Shown here: positions 48,246 to 59,034 of the stretch, one piece after another
How positions within the stretch are numbered: the first letter of the stretch is position 1
How the letters are laid out: each line of letters opens with the position of its first letter
From: Zelopaecilomyces penicillatus
Taxonomy: Eukaryota > Ascomycota > Sordariomycetes > Hypocreales > Pseudodiploosporaceae
Assembly (NCBI GenBank): GCA_005765155.1
Contig: VCCP01000002.1
Span: 1,674,001 to 1,738,000, forward strand
Direction: 5' to 3'
DNA length: 64,000 bases
Translations under genes and position numbers: made by a program
The notes under the pieces: model-generated
What the model saw: only the letters and a program-made list of their open reading frames with translations
The model's database searches: none
What the model was told of the DNA's origin: nothing

Positions 48246-49302
48246 CAGAGCTTGGCTGTCTCTCTCTATCCCTAATACGGGCCATGAGCCGTCATGATTT
48301 GGCATCAATTAGAGCTATCCAGATGCTAGAGGGACTAATACCAACGGAGCGCAAAGAAAGCCGGTGGGTGAGTTGCATTGTCAACCTAGACTGCCGACTA
48401 CGTATCGCAATTGTATTGGTTAAAATTAGTTCACGTGCCGCATCCAATGCCAACCTACACCGACGACTTACATGCCTCGATTGGAATATACCTCCTACCT
48501 ACATTGCATAATGACACAGGTCGACATCATACTACCATCTCGCAGGTAAATAAGCGCGTCATCTATATAGGCTTTTGTGGTGATTGCAATAGCCAAAGTA
48601 ATTTTGTAAATTGAAATTCAATAGACAACTAGCCATCCCTGGATGGAAATGGATCGGAGGCATGTTGACGAAGCTAGTCGCCCATTTTTAGGCAGTGTGG
48701 TTCAGAGAGAACATCACATCTGATGTGCTAATATAATGAAATAAACACTCAACTCGGCCAATTACCAAATATTTGAGATTTTGTTATGTTTTGGACATTT
48801 CTCTTAACATACTGTTAAATCTAACTAGCAATGTCAACTTCCCTAACGAGAGGAGACAATCATCCCAGGAGGAGCTAACAAGGTAACGACTGTAACACGA
48901 CCTTCTCAGTATAGTTCCATCCGTTATGCTGAAGCGTTCATTCATGAAGAATAAAATTTGAGTCTGGCCGTGTTATGTAAGAAGATAGACTAGTAACCTA
49001 CAAACGAGCCAACAGCTATCCTTTCATGTTCTGACAGTTCAATCATTTCCATCTTCTAGTAAGTGACCTTGAGAACTAGCCGTGTCATATTATATCTGAG
49101 CAAGGCAATACCATCATATCATAAAATAGTTTTGAGGGGTTTATTTTAGATAGATGGTGTGCTACCGATCCGAGCCTCAGGTGGCTCAATTGAATCATTG
49201 TCTTTGCCGCGTTATTGGCCCAGCCAAACTATAGTTTTCGCTCCAGCTTCTTTGAAGAATAAATACCTCCCGCTTAAAATTTTGGCAGGAATAGTTCATC
49301 TC

Positions 49303-51972
49303 TCAAATTAGAAACTCGCTCAACACTTGTACTCTTGTCCGCGCAATCTCGGAGCTCTCTGCCATCTGTTTCATGATATGTATCATTCGTGCTGCCCGCT
49401 GTGTTAGACGAAACGGGAAATGGAGCCGACTTCAAAGGACCATGACGGTATCAACTTACTGATATCAGTTTTTGCTCGTACAAATAAAGGATCCCTGGAT
49501 AGCAAATCCTTTCCTTCTGGCTCCTTGGCCACATCGCGCAGAACATTCCCAATGCACAATGCCTCAAGGAAAGCACGGTGGTTGAAAACCCACCAAACCC
49601 GAGCCTCAGCCTCCAACAAACTGAAAAGAAGAAAGAACGAACTGATTGCATCATGCGCTGCTTCCAGAGTGCCTCGCACATTTACTGGAACTTCATGACT
49701 CTCTGAAGCGTGGACCAGCATCAGGTTGTGGAAGTAGTTGCTGGTTAGAAATAGTGTCTGTCGCACCACTCTTTTGTTTGCACCCGCCAGAGCTGTCAGG
49801 CTATCTGCATCCCATGACCGGAAGACATCCGGAAATGACCGGTAAACAGCGCGAAAGTCTGCCACCAACTTTGACTTATGCCTAGCTGTGGTGCATATTG
49901 GCATATCTAAAGATCTTGGGGAACATATCGTTTCTTGAACCAAATTCGCCAAGGTCCAGGACCCACGGATATATGCTGTGTCAGTCGGATCGCTGCTGGC
50001 AATGGAAGAGCCATGATCAAGCAAATCATCTACCGACACATCTGTGTGGGTGGCGGATGGTGGAAGAGATAAGAGAACCGTAAGAAACGTGTCCTGGAGC
50101 AGCACTGCTTGCCATACCTTTCGCCTTTGTTGCTTCTCGAATGGGCTTGCTTTGGGTGTGACTAGGAACAAATGAGCGAGTGGGAAAGAAAACCGGTAGA
50201 AGACGAAACACATACCAATGTTGGGATCACGATGCAAACCCATGGCATATGCTTGCCGTATCAAAATCCCTGCAAAAGCCCAACCATCGGATGCATGGTT
50301 ATCGTTTATAAGAAAGTATGTCATGAGCACCATGGCTTGAATGGATCGAATTGATGCCGTGCTAAGGTATGAAAACATTCGCAAAGCCTGGTTACTTGCT
50401 GAGGCGTAAAACTCGGCAGTTTGCTTTCTCTCGGGTGGAGATGTTGAGGTGACAAACTGAGTGCCCAGGGCGATCATGACAAAGATCTGAGCGACGAAAG
50501 CCGCATCAACATTACTCTTCTCTTGTGGATTTAACTGCCAAAAGTGCTCATAGTCGGCGTAGAAGGTCTGGCGGTGAATCATGGGATATACTGGATCAAC
50601 ACACTCAAAGTACCGGCCGAGCAGGATGTCGGCTTGCAGCTTGTCCGGAAGCACGGATATCACCTCAGGTAAGCCGCCTTCGCAAGTCCAATAATTGGCA
50701 AAGGGGTGTTCGGACCCAATACCAAAGACGTTGCTTGCCGTTGCCTGTGAATACGGTACATTGGATAATAGACCTGTTGATAGGGCCACCGCGCCACGAG
50801 ACGAGGCATCCTCGCCTTCACTGGCGCCACGATCTGCAATATTAGGAACTGGCAACTTTCCATTCGAGCCAGACTGCTTTTTAGGTGGCTTGGTCATTCG
50901 CCGTCCATTGTTTGCGGACCTGCTTGTCTCTCTATATAGGACATGAGCGAAGGGTGGGTTGGATGATTATGACAAGGGGGTATACTCACTCAAGAAGGTT
51001 CGCAACGTGAGCGTATCTGCAATCAGTCTGCCGTTTTATGCCTAGATGGAAGAACTGGTGAATAATTGGACACAGGGGATTGCGACGGTCGTGCCTGGCA
51101 TTGGCTGAGACTTACAGGCAAGGCAATGTGGACGGCCCCTGTCGCACTGCATTGACTGCGTTAACGCAAACTCTTCAGATGCTCCATTATAACCCGCTTG
51201 ATGTCTTCTTCCTAGTCAAAGTCGCACCCCGAATGCAAGGGTTCTGAGGCACTTGCGTTAAGAGACTCAGGCTTAATGTGTAGATGGGACGAGCAAGGGT
51301 CTGGGAGGTGGTAAGGCGTTTTTGGTGCTCATGAGACCTCAACAAGACAAGGAATGATGTTGTGACACGGGTACATACTCGCACAAACATACACGGACTT
51401 GGGCACATACGCGTGTTGATGATAAATATAGATAGATGTATGTGTAAGGATGTACAAGCAAGCGAAGAGCATAGTAAAAGCATGTAGATAGATAGATGTA
51501 CAGGTAGAGACGAAGAGGCATCACATTTTGGCATCTGGTGCATGGCAGTGTAGGAATTCGAACAGGGTGCAGGGTGGATAGACAGATAGAGAGGAAGGGG
51601 ACTATCAGGAGGATTATGAAGAATCAAAGTAAAGACCCTACGAACCTTGGTCTTCCTCTCCACGCACTCGTGGCACGAAAGCGTGGGCTTGTTGCGCTTT
51701 TGTTTCTTCTTGGGTCGTCCGTCACCGTCAACGTCAACATCAACGTCACCGTCGCAATCGCCATCGCCTGTAGCGGCGTCACTGCTGTCAGCATCGGGCT
51801 GGGAAACGTCACGTCCGCCTCTGACACGCGGCAGACGCTGTGAGCCCGAGACGGGCGACGTGATGGCCGTAGTTGAGGCCGAGCTCGGCGTCAGAGCCAA
51901 CGGAGTGCAGACAATGCCCACGGCGACACGGGCCGGCAGTTGACCGCCGTGCTGGAACTGCGACAACTCCAT
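49303..51972 (-). CDS. Zn2Cys6 fungal transcription factor
   Basis: Six exons (51972-51646, 51146-51116, 51041-50990, 50931-50216, 50161-49460, 49391-49303) join in frame to 638 residues. The binuclear zinc cluster is complete across two introns: CHECVERKTK, CDRGRPHCLAC and IKRQTDC, with spacing C-x2-C-x6-C-x6-C-x2-C-x6-C. It is preceded by an acidic DGD-repeat run and a basic patch (RPKKKQKRNK), the likely nuclear signal and DNA contacts. The middle is the fungal_trans regulatory domain (YPMIHRQTFYADYEHFW, AYAMGLHRDPN, FEKQQRRKVWQ). The C-terminal exon codes an amphipathic helix (MKQMAESSEIARTRVQVLSE). The first intron is 499 nt, unusually long for this window. The regulon is unknown; the flanking genes do not suggest a cluster. 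Confidence 0.88.
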
Positions 51973-53114
51973 CGGCGGCGGGTTTGCAAACAGAAGGTAT
52001 ACTACCGAATAGAGCAATTATTGACGACAAATCATTACCCACTTGCCAGTCACTCCACTGCGCTGCGAGCCGCTGCCGCTGCCGCTGCCGGCACTTGATA
52101 AGGTTGGCCGCAGGCGCCGGGAATAATGCAGGATGTGCTTTGGGGGATGTGATGGAGCTGTGCAGCAAAGGGTCGGCTTTGGGCGCTGGAAATAAGGCTC
52201 AGGCGCGCAGCAGCCAAGGAATTTGCGAGGAATGAAAATTGGGGTGGGCTCGCGGGCGGGCTGAAGCAGCCTGAAGGGGGGAGGGGGCTGCTTGCCAGGA
52301 TGAAAAGGGAAGGATGGGATGGGACGAAGGAAAGAGCCTGGGTTCGCAAAGGCGAACAAGCTAGAATTACATAATGTTGAGGCTCCTACCGTGGCCAGAA
52401 AGTGCGATGGATGAGTACCAGCCTGCCTACCTCTTAATCTTCACTCGTCTAAACAGCAGGAAGGAACCCAACAGGCCACTTCTGAAGTGGCAGGAAGCTC
52501 ACCTCAGGACTAGGCTCGGCTGGCAGAAAAGGCAGGCGCGCGGGCTGCTTGGGTGTGTACTGCACTGTTTTTTAATTGCTTATGGTATGATGTGCCAGCT
52601 CCCAAGGCGCGGAATAAGCCGCTCCTGCCAACGCCACATCGTCCACAATATCTCCTATAGTATATGAAGCCCACCTCTGGTGACCAATAATCATTGTGTC
52701 CATATTTTGTGGCAAGGGCTATATCTCTACGATTGTCATGTCTAACTACTAGGTAGGTAGGTAATAGTCAGTAATATCAGCCTGCCTCTTGGACCCAGCA
52801 TGGCTCTAGAATTGGTCCCAATCCGATGTCGCGCATCATGGACTGGTCATAGTGGGGCATTGTTTGATGGATCGCGCTCTTGACCCAAAGCCGTTGCTCC
52901 GCTATTTTGGGACTTTTACCCCATTTTCATACCTACCTACTGTACGGAGTACCCTTTTTATATTGAATTACATCACCGACAAACTGGTGAATTCAGCTGG
53001 GGTTTGTGTGTTCCACGGCCTCACATTTGGACATCGTCTGCCTTGCCCATGGGGCCGATCAGCAACAGATCTCTGCAAAGAACAACACAGCTGCTCCACC
53101 ATCTCAATCATACC
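51973..53114. promoter_or_regulatory. divergent intergenic region, transcription factor / PNPOx-like gene
   Basis: A 1.1-kb region between two divergent start codons. It contains TAGGTAGGTAGG at about 52751-52763 and an ACCTACCTACTGTACGGAGTAC stretch at 52931-52952, related to elements at 3.3 and 54.9 kb. No gene supported. Confidence 0.45.
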
Positions 53115-53921
53115 ATGGCCGGCTCCGTTCCATCTACGTCGCCCTGGCGCTCCGCGTTTGTTACTCACATACAGGATATGGACCTTCCCAGTTTTGTCCT
53201 GAGCACCTTGCATTCGGTAGAATCCCCATCGTCATCATCTGGTATCCAGATCGTACCAAGAGCTAGGACTGTCGTTTATCGTGGCATGTGGGCCTCGCTC
53301 CCTACTCACCCAAACAACCCGGCTGAGCTCAATCCCGATGTCTACACCAGCGACATGATTACAATCACAACGGATGCACGTATGGAGAAATACCGGGAGC
53401 TTTTTGGAAGTCCGTCCAAGTCCCAGGGGGGTGATGGCAGAGGCTCTGGGGTTGGTGGTCCTGTTGAAGCTGTCTTCTGGGCAGCCAAAGCCAACACGCA
53501 ATGGCGTATCCGCGGCAAGGCCTATGTGATCGGCCCAAACATAGAATCCGAGGAGGCCGCACCAGTGAGGGAGGCCTTGAAAGCGCGCATGCTTGAGACT
53601 GGGAAACCCGGAAGCTGGAGCTGGAGCCGTGAGCTCACTGCGCATTTTGGCAACCTGAATCCCTCAACAAGGGGCTCATTTCGGAACCCTCCACCGGGTA
53701 CACCAATGACAGAACAACCAGAACATGGACTGGAACTAGGGCAGACTGTCGAGGATATGAACGATAGTGTTGCAAGGGAAAACTTCCGGGTCCTGGTGAT
53801 TGTACCTGAGGAACTTGATAGAGTGGATTTGTCAAATCCGAAGAGAGTCTGGCGGTGGAATTACAAGCTGTCCGGGTCGGGCCCGGCGCCAACTTGGGAG
53901 ACAACCGAATTGTGGCCGTGA
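53115..53921 (+). CDS. Pyridoxamine-5'-phosphate-oxidase-like flavin split-barrel protein
   Basis: A single exon of 268 residues starting at the ATG at 53115 (MAGSVPSTSPWRSAFVTHI); the frame stays open upstream but with no better start. The sequence fits the fungal PNPOx-like family: an N-terminal WRSAF segment, PRARTVVYRGMWASLP, MITITTDARMEKYREL, VEAVFWAAKANTQWRIRGKA, then a C-terminal FRVLVIVPEELDRVDL and a Trp-rich end. These proteins share the FMN-binding split-barrel fold of pyridoxamine-phosphate oxidase, but most are uncharacterised and may not make PLP. A Gly-rich insert (GGDGRGSGVGG) sits before the central strand. Family-level assignment only. Confidence 0.82.
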   Translation: MAGSVPSTSPWRSAFVTHIQDMDLPSFVLSTLHSVESPSSSSGIQIVPRARTVVYRGMWASLPTHPNNPAELNPDVYTSDMITITTDARMEKYRELFGSPSKSQGGDGRGSGVGGPVEAVFWAAKANTQWRIRGKAYVIGPNIESEEAAPVREALKARMLETGKPGSWSWSRELTAHFGNLNPSTRGSFRNPPPGTPMTEQPEHGLELGQTVEDMNDSVARENFRVLVIVPEELDRVDLSNPKRVWRWNYKLSGSGPAPTWETTELWP

Positions 53922-55619
53922 AGAGAAAGACGTCCGCATAAAGGGCCCGGACTTTCCAACAGCTAATCCGCATGTCTCAAGAGTTTGTAGCAAAAGCTCG
54001 TATTCGCCCTGAGGCCCCGCTGCTTCAGAGATTCTCCATCTACATCGCCCTAGCGCAAATAATTGAATGCCAGCAAATGTTGCGTGTTTGACAACTAAAT
54101 GTATGTCTGTTGTCCATTATGCTAGCGATTCAATGTCATCCGACGGGGGATATACGTATGCTGGTATCTGCATGATTATCATCTGTCTCAAGCTATGAGA
54201 AACGTTACTCTGGTAGTCTTGCCGGAAGTTTGCCGAACCCTGGAGGCTCAAGTCGCGGCCCAAGCCGGCAGTCCACTGCTCGTCGGAGGCATGAAATTAC
54301 AGTACCATTGTCCATTAGATTGTCTATTAGGTTCTCGTAGTCAGCATTATTTTGCCGAATTCTGTAAGCAGGGCAGTTTGCTTTGCGGGTTGTTGAGCAA
54401 GATGAGGCAACATGGTCGGAAGTGTATTGTTACTGTATAGCACTCCAGACCCTAATTTCTGAACCGAAGACATCCCAATGATACATAACTTCGTACTGTA
54501 TGAGTTGTACGTAATCGTTTCTGTACTCTGGTATTTACTCAGCAAGGTAGTCCCGATCTGGCCAGATACTGCGAGAGCCGAGGGAACTGTATTACAGGTA
54601 GGGCTGTCCCTTCATGTATGGACTTTTTGTCCCAGTCGCGGGCGCAGCCATATGTAAAGGGATTTATGCCTAGCGCCAGAGTTCCAAACCGTTATTAATT
54701 AGTGAATGGGAAGGTTTTGCGTCGTCAGCTCTCGGGCTGCCGATTGGACAGTAGGTGGGCAGGATCAAGAGCCATGTGAAGATGATGGGATGTGATGTGG
54801 AGAGGACTTCGCCAAGCAAGCATAAGTACATATGTATCTTATGGTTGGTTGCTCGCCCGTTGGTCTGGCGGCTGTTCAGTAATAAACTTTTGATGAAGGG
54901 AATGATAAGATAGGTACGGAGTAATTAGTAGCGGGTCAGGCCTAGAGGGCAAAACAAAGCAAAGCAGTCAGCAGAGGGGGGGATTTGGTGAGGTTATGCT
55001 CAGGCCTGTTTTGCACCCTTGGAGCTCGTATTCCAGTGAGGCTGGATCGCATAACGGCATGGGTGGCACCCACGAGTGGCGTGCCTTTCCTAGACAGGCA
55101 TCCTACCATAAAGGCGCTCTAGGCCTGGAAGACCATGCCTGAAAGACATGGGGGGGCGGGGGCTCAGCGAAAAGTCGGAGCGAGTTGCCGGCGCCGTCTG
55201 TGCTGCCACCCCACCCCCATCGCCATGTCAGGTGTTGACCCATGCCTCTGCCACACAAGGTCTACCACTAATTAGGTGGAATACTTCGAACACAGCCCAT
55301 TCCAGCCATTGCGAGTTAGTATTATTATCATACGAGAGGCTGCCTATCCCTTCGCGGTTGTCGTCTTGTAGGCAGCCCTCTTCCTCTCTCCATCCGATTC
55401 CCCATCGCCTTTCGTCAGTTCGACGCCTCGATCTTGGAGAACATCCTCATCAGTCCCCTCCCAGGCTGACTCTTAATATCTCTTAACTTACCCGCCGCTA
55501 TTTCTATTTCGGTGGCAACGGCTGCCTTGAGGAGTTTACTTGAGGCCAGGCAACCCCAGTTCCCGCTATTGTGTTGCTCGTGCCCACTCACGAATCCTCG
55601 TTCCCACCGAGGCGACACG
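53922..55619. other. intergenic
   Basis: About 1.7 kb without a supportable gene. An 82-codon frame at 54195-54440 shows no family signal. A TAGGTACGGAGTA element is at 54911-54923. The last 300 bases are C/T-rich and probably the leader of the next gene. Confidence 0.45.
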
Positions 55620-57199
55620 ATGCGAGGTCTCAGCAACGCAGCGCTGCTGCTGTCACTGCCGGCAGTGACCTTGGCTGCGAAGACACTACAGCTTAATAAT
55701 GAGATTTTTGGTGAGTTTGCTTTTTGGACTTCTTGTATATTCCCAGTGAGCGTCAACTCGTGCTAATGAGAACACCAAAGATTATGCGCCCAAAATATAC
55801 CACCCTCTTTTGATGGTCTCATTAGATGTACCAATATCTGAGCACGCAGTTGACACTCTGGTAATACCACCCCTCAATACCTCTTGACTCTCAACTGCCC
55901 TCAGTACCTGTCCGTCCTTTTTTATTTTGTTTTTGATTAAAGTGAAGCACCCTGCTCACATGCATATCAACACAGCATATCAGAATCAATGCTCGACAGG
56001 CCAAGAAACCATGTGACCCTGAACGCCTCATAATCAACGGCTTCCCATTATCCCAAGATGACACAGGCTTTGGCGAAGGGTCATTCGTCCTCTTGGATGG
56101 GCGTGTCGTTGACGCCCAGTGGAACTTTGCTTGCATGGAACACGTTGGTGTTGCTTGGGATCAAGAGTTGACTCTGACAGTCCGCGCTCTGAATGGGAAA
56201 TCGGTCCCCGACACAACCATGTCCCTCAGCTTTCGACAGACATACCCGGCCCGGATTTTCAGTTTGAAAGGTGCATATATCGAAGCGGTCCGATCGTCGT
56301 ACCCCACGAAAGACAAGAGTGGCGTCCACAAAGAAATCTTGGATCAAATTTCGGAACTGAACTCTCTAATATCATTAGACCGAGAAGGAAGGGAGGCGCT
56401 AATCTCCGATGTCAATTTTCTCCTTGAGGGACAAGCCAACGAGCGTGGGGGTTTCGCCCAGATCATGGACGCGGATAAAGATACCGATCTATCGAGGAAG
56501 CCGAAAAAGGAGCGGAAACCCGTGGCTTCAGATCCCCTCAGCAGCTGCTCTACTCTCCGTTGTGTCAACGAAATCCTGACATTGAGGAGGTGGGCTGCTC
56601 AGGTCGAGTTGTGTGAAAATTCGCCGATATTAAGGCCCTTCCTTGGATGTCCATCTGGTCCCCCACTAGCCCTCGTCGCAGCAGCCACCGTCACTTTTTG
56701 CCTGTTTCTGTTCGTCTTCCTACGCTTGATCCACCACCGACTTCAGCGCCGCGCCGAGCGCCGTGCCCGCCACGAAGCCCGCAAGGAGGCTGTCAGGGCC
56801 TTCTTCCGCAACACATTTCGCGCCATATTCCAACGCAGAGTCGACGCTGCCGAAGAAGGCGAGAAGCCTGCATCTAGACCTTCTCGAGACACGACAATGG
56901 AGCAGGAGATTGCCAACTTCAGGGAGGCGGCGTCTATGGTTGAAGAATTAGTTGCTGCTGAGGAAGGACGACGTATAAACTCGAATAGGGGTGCCGGTCG
57001 GCAACAACATCGTGCTTCTGAGTCTAGTCCTACTAGACCACCAAGCTATCGCACATACGACGAGACCCTTCCGGCGTACGACAGCGAGGCGGAGGAAGCG
57101 TATTCATCCATGGTTTCTGATGGATCTAGATACAGCCCCGTGAATCCAGTGGTCTCTATCAAGGAAACAAGCGAGGCGGATAAGGAAGCTCGTAGCTAG
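55620..57199 (+). CDS. Type I membrane protein with PY-motif cytoplasmic tail, function unknown
   Basis: The gene starts MRGLSNAALLLSLPAVTLAA, a clear signal peptide with strong start context. Proposed exons are 55620-55710, 55781-55860 and 55976-57199 (464 residues). The first donor GTGAGT and the third exon are firm. The middle exon (coding DYAPKIYHPLL...) is supported by frame and plausible splice sites only, and an acceptor at 55999 is an alternative. The ectodomain runs to a membrane helix (LALVAAATVTFCLFLFVFL) at about residues 280-300. The cytosolic part begins with an Arg-rich segment and ends in an acidic tail with PPSY and LPAY motifs, the type bound by WW domains of Rsp5-like ubiquitin ligases. 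I do not recognise a named family. Type I topology is inferred. Confidence 0.7.
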
Positions 57200-57585
57200 C
57201 TGGGAAGGGGGGGAAACATACAATGAATCACGACGGCGTTGACACATATTTTGGACTACATTATGGAAAACGGGGCAATGTATTTTTATCTATCAGTTCT
57301 AGCGAGGAGCACATATTACTCGTATTTTTTTATTTTATTTTTTTCAGGGACCATGAAGGAAGGCGTATTATTTCTGCCTTGTACGTTCAGTGTAAATTTT
57401 GCTATTGACTTTCTGTGTGTTTTTATGTGTGTATGTATTAGTAAATTTGCTTACTTGGTTGGCTTCGAACTGGTAGCCTCCGTGTATTCCCAAGCTGCAC
57501 TGTAAATCACGGCTTTTTCTCCATTGCATTCCGCCCAGAACCCCATCTCTTAGCCATAGTAGTAGGTAATGGGCCCATCTTCGTA
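57200..57585. other. convergent 3' intergenic region
   Basis: Between the stop of the membrane-protein gene and the stop of the Scn1-like gene. T-rich patches near 57328-57346 suit 3' processing; no gene. Confidence 0.5.
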
Positions 57586-59034
57586 CTACTTCCCCCCAAA
57601 TATAAACTCTGTAAAGTTGTTTCCTATCCGCTTCACTCCCTCCTCGAGTTCCCATCCTTTGATAGCACATACCTGTCGATACATATCCTCAAGTGCTGCC
57701 TCCATATCCCGGCCTGCTGTATGCAGGTCACTCTCCACCAGGACTCGGTCATCAGGGATGGCCCGAACCACATCGGCAAACTTGGCGCTTACAGCTTCGG
57801 TGCTCAGATTGACAGCAGTGGAAAGGGATACAAAGACCTTTGCCGGGACAGTAGGATGCATCCATTGCTTCAGTAACTCAGATCCACCACTGTAGGAGTG
57901 GAGACATATCCGTGGCGGAAAAGGTTTCCTCGAGCGGATCTCCCTTTGGATCCGGCTAGAGGATCTGCTATTGGCCGGCAAGCCATGTTCTTCGTTGGGT
58001 TCTTCGTTGGGTTCTTCTTCTGTGCTGTCCTCCTCATCGTCATCGCTCTCGGCACCAGGGGCAACCATGTTCTTCTCTCGGCGGCTGGGGACATGGCGTT
58101 CATGCCCCTTCCAGCAGCTTGACAGCGTATCGTATAGTACTCCATGAGCCTGAACGCCATGAACACTCACCGCCCGGCCTTCTTCGGCGGCGAGCTGAAG
58201 CAGGGCTCGTAAAACAACTTGCTGGTGCGGCATATGGACACGGTGCGGACTGAGAAGTCGCCCCTCGCGACCGCCAGGTGTGATGCTTTCATCTCGGCCA
58301 GTGGCATCCAGGGGGCCCCATTCGCGGGGCAGACGAAATGCCTTGTCGAGGCCAATCTCGCCAATGAGAGCATGTGGGAAAGACATGAGGCGGTTTCGGG
58401 TCGCCGCGATGAAGGAGGAGATCGGGATGGGAGCGGGCAGGGCGGCAACGACGGCTGGATCATCGGGTGGTGGGGAGAGAACGGCCTGGTAGTGGGCCAG
58501 CTTGGCGGCAGCAATACCCGACTCCGGATCATGTAGGCTCATCTCGCTGCCCCGGCCGTTGGGAGGAATGTAGGTGGGCTCGGGTACAGAATCATCGTAC
58601 AGTTGGTGTGAGAACCACGGGTGCCAGCCGAACGACGGCACTGCCTTGCAAGAATGCTGCTCCCCCGCGGCAGTGGCCAAGCAGCGAGGGCCCCTGACGC
58701 CGCGGGAGGTGGCGACGTCAGCGACGAGATGCTGGTCCTGCGATCGGGTGGCCATGATGACCATTGCGGCTACACGCATCGTCGATAAATGGGCTATGGA
58801 CGCCATGGTATCTGTAGGATGGCAGTGGGCATCGAAGACACCGGCCGCCCACGGAAATTCCGCTTTGGCGACATCTTTGGGATTGGCATCGGCATCGGTA
58901 CCACTCGCAGGCTGGGATGATGATGATGATGATGGAAGCGGCGGCCGTTGCGAGTTCAAAGCTGAGCTGGATGCGGGGTCCCAGCTGCTGGTATTGCCAT
59001 TGCTCTGTCCATCCTCATCGGGGAGCTGGCACAT
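57586..59034 (-). CDS. TatD-family metal-dependent hydrolase, Scn1-like
   Basis: A single exon of 482 residues. TatD/amidohydrolase metal ligands are visible in order: FDAHCHPTD (His70, His72), IGEIGLD (Glu), VSVHGVQAHG (His), LHSYSGG (His) and VESDLHT (Asp). The set is complete, so an active TIM-barrel hydrolase is likely. The C-terminus (VCAIKGWELEEGVKRIGNNF) is typical. Compared with bacterial TatD it carries an N-terminal Ser/Pro-rich extension of about 60 residues, an internal insert before the Glu motif, and an acidic Glu/Pro/Asn insert (EEEPNEEPNEE) before the LHSYSGG strand. This resembles fission-yeast Scn1-type proteins, named from interaction with the APC subunit Cut9; whether that holds here is unknown. 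Confidence 0.85.
   Translation of the reverse strand: MCQLPDEDGQSNGNTSSWDPASSSALNSQRPPLPSSSSSSQPASGTDADANPKDVAKAEFPWAAGVFDAHCHPTDTMASIAHLSTMRVAAMVIMATRSQDQHLVADVATSRGVRGPRCLATAAGEQHSCKAVPSFGWHPWFSHQLYDDSVPEPTYIPPNGRGSEMSLHDPESGIAAAKLAHYQAVLSPPPDDPAVVAALPAPIPISSFIAATRNRLMSFPHALIGEIGLDKAFRLPREWGPLDATGRDESITPGGREGRLLSPHRVHMPHQQVVLRALLQLAAEEGRAVSVHGVQAHGVLYDTLSSCWKGHERHVPSRREKNMVAPGAESDDDEEDSTEEEPNEEPNEEHGLPANSRSSSRIQREIRSRKPFPPRICLHSYSGGSELLKQWMHPTVPAKVFVSLSTAVNLSTEAVSAKFADVVRAIPDDRVLVESDLHTAGRDMEAALEDMYRQVCAIKGWELEEGVKRIGNNFTEFIFGGK

Larger units (their letters stand above)
43950..49302. other. 5.4-kb gene desert
   Basis: No supportable coding gene, tRNA or rRNA was seen. Open frames such as 46388-46795 have no domain, hydrophobic pattern or intron logic. 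The region holds simple repeats: CTC run 44225-44249, ATC run about 46902-46918 and the 9-bp tandem at 48206-48245. The portion next to 43949 is the promoter of the orphan gene; the portion next to 49303 is the 3' flank of the transcription-factor gene. Confidence 0.45.

Noticed and set aside
57455..57480. Second T-loop-like sequence CAGTTCGAAGCC (minus strand)
   Set aside because: No cloverleaf can be drawn around it.
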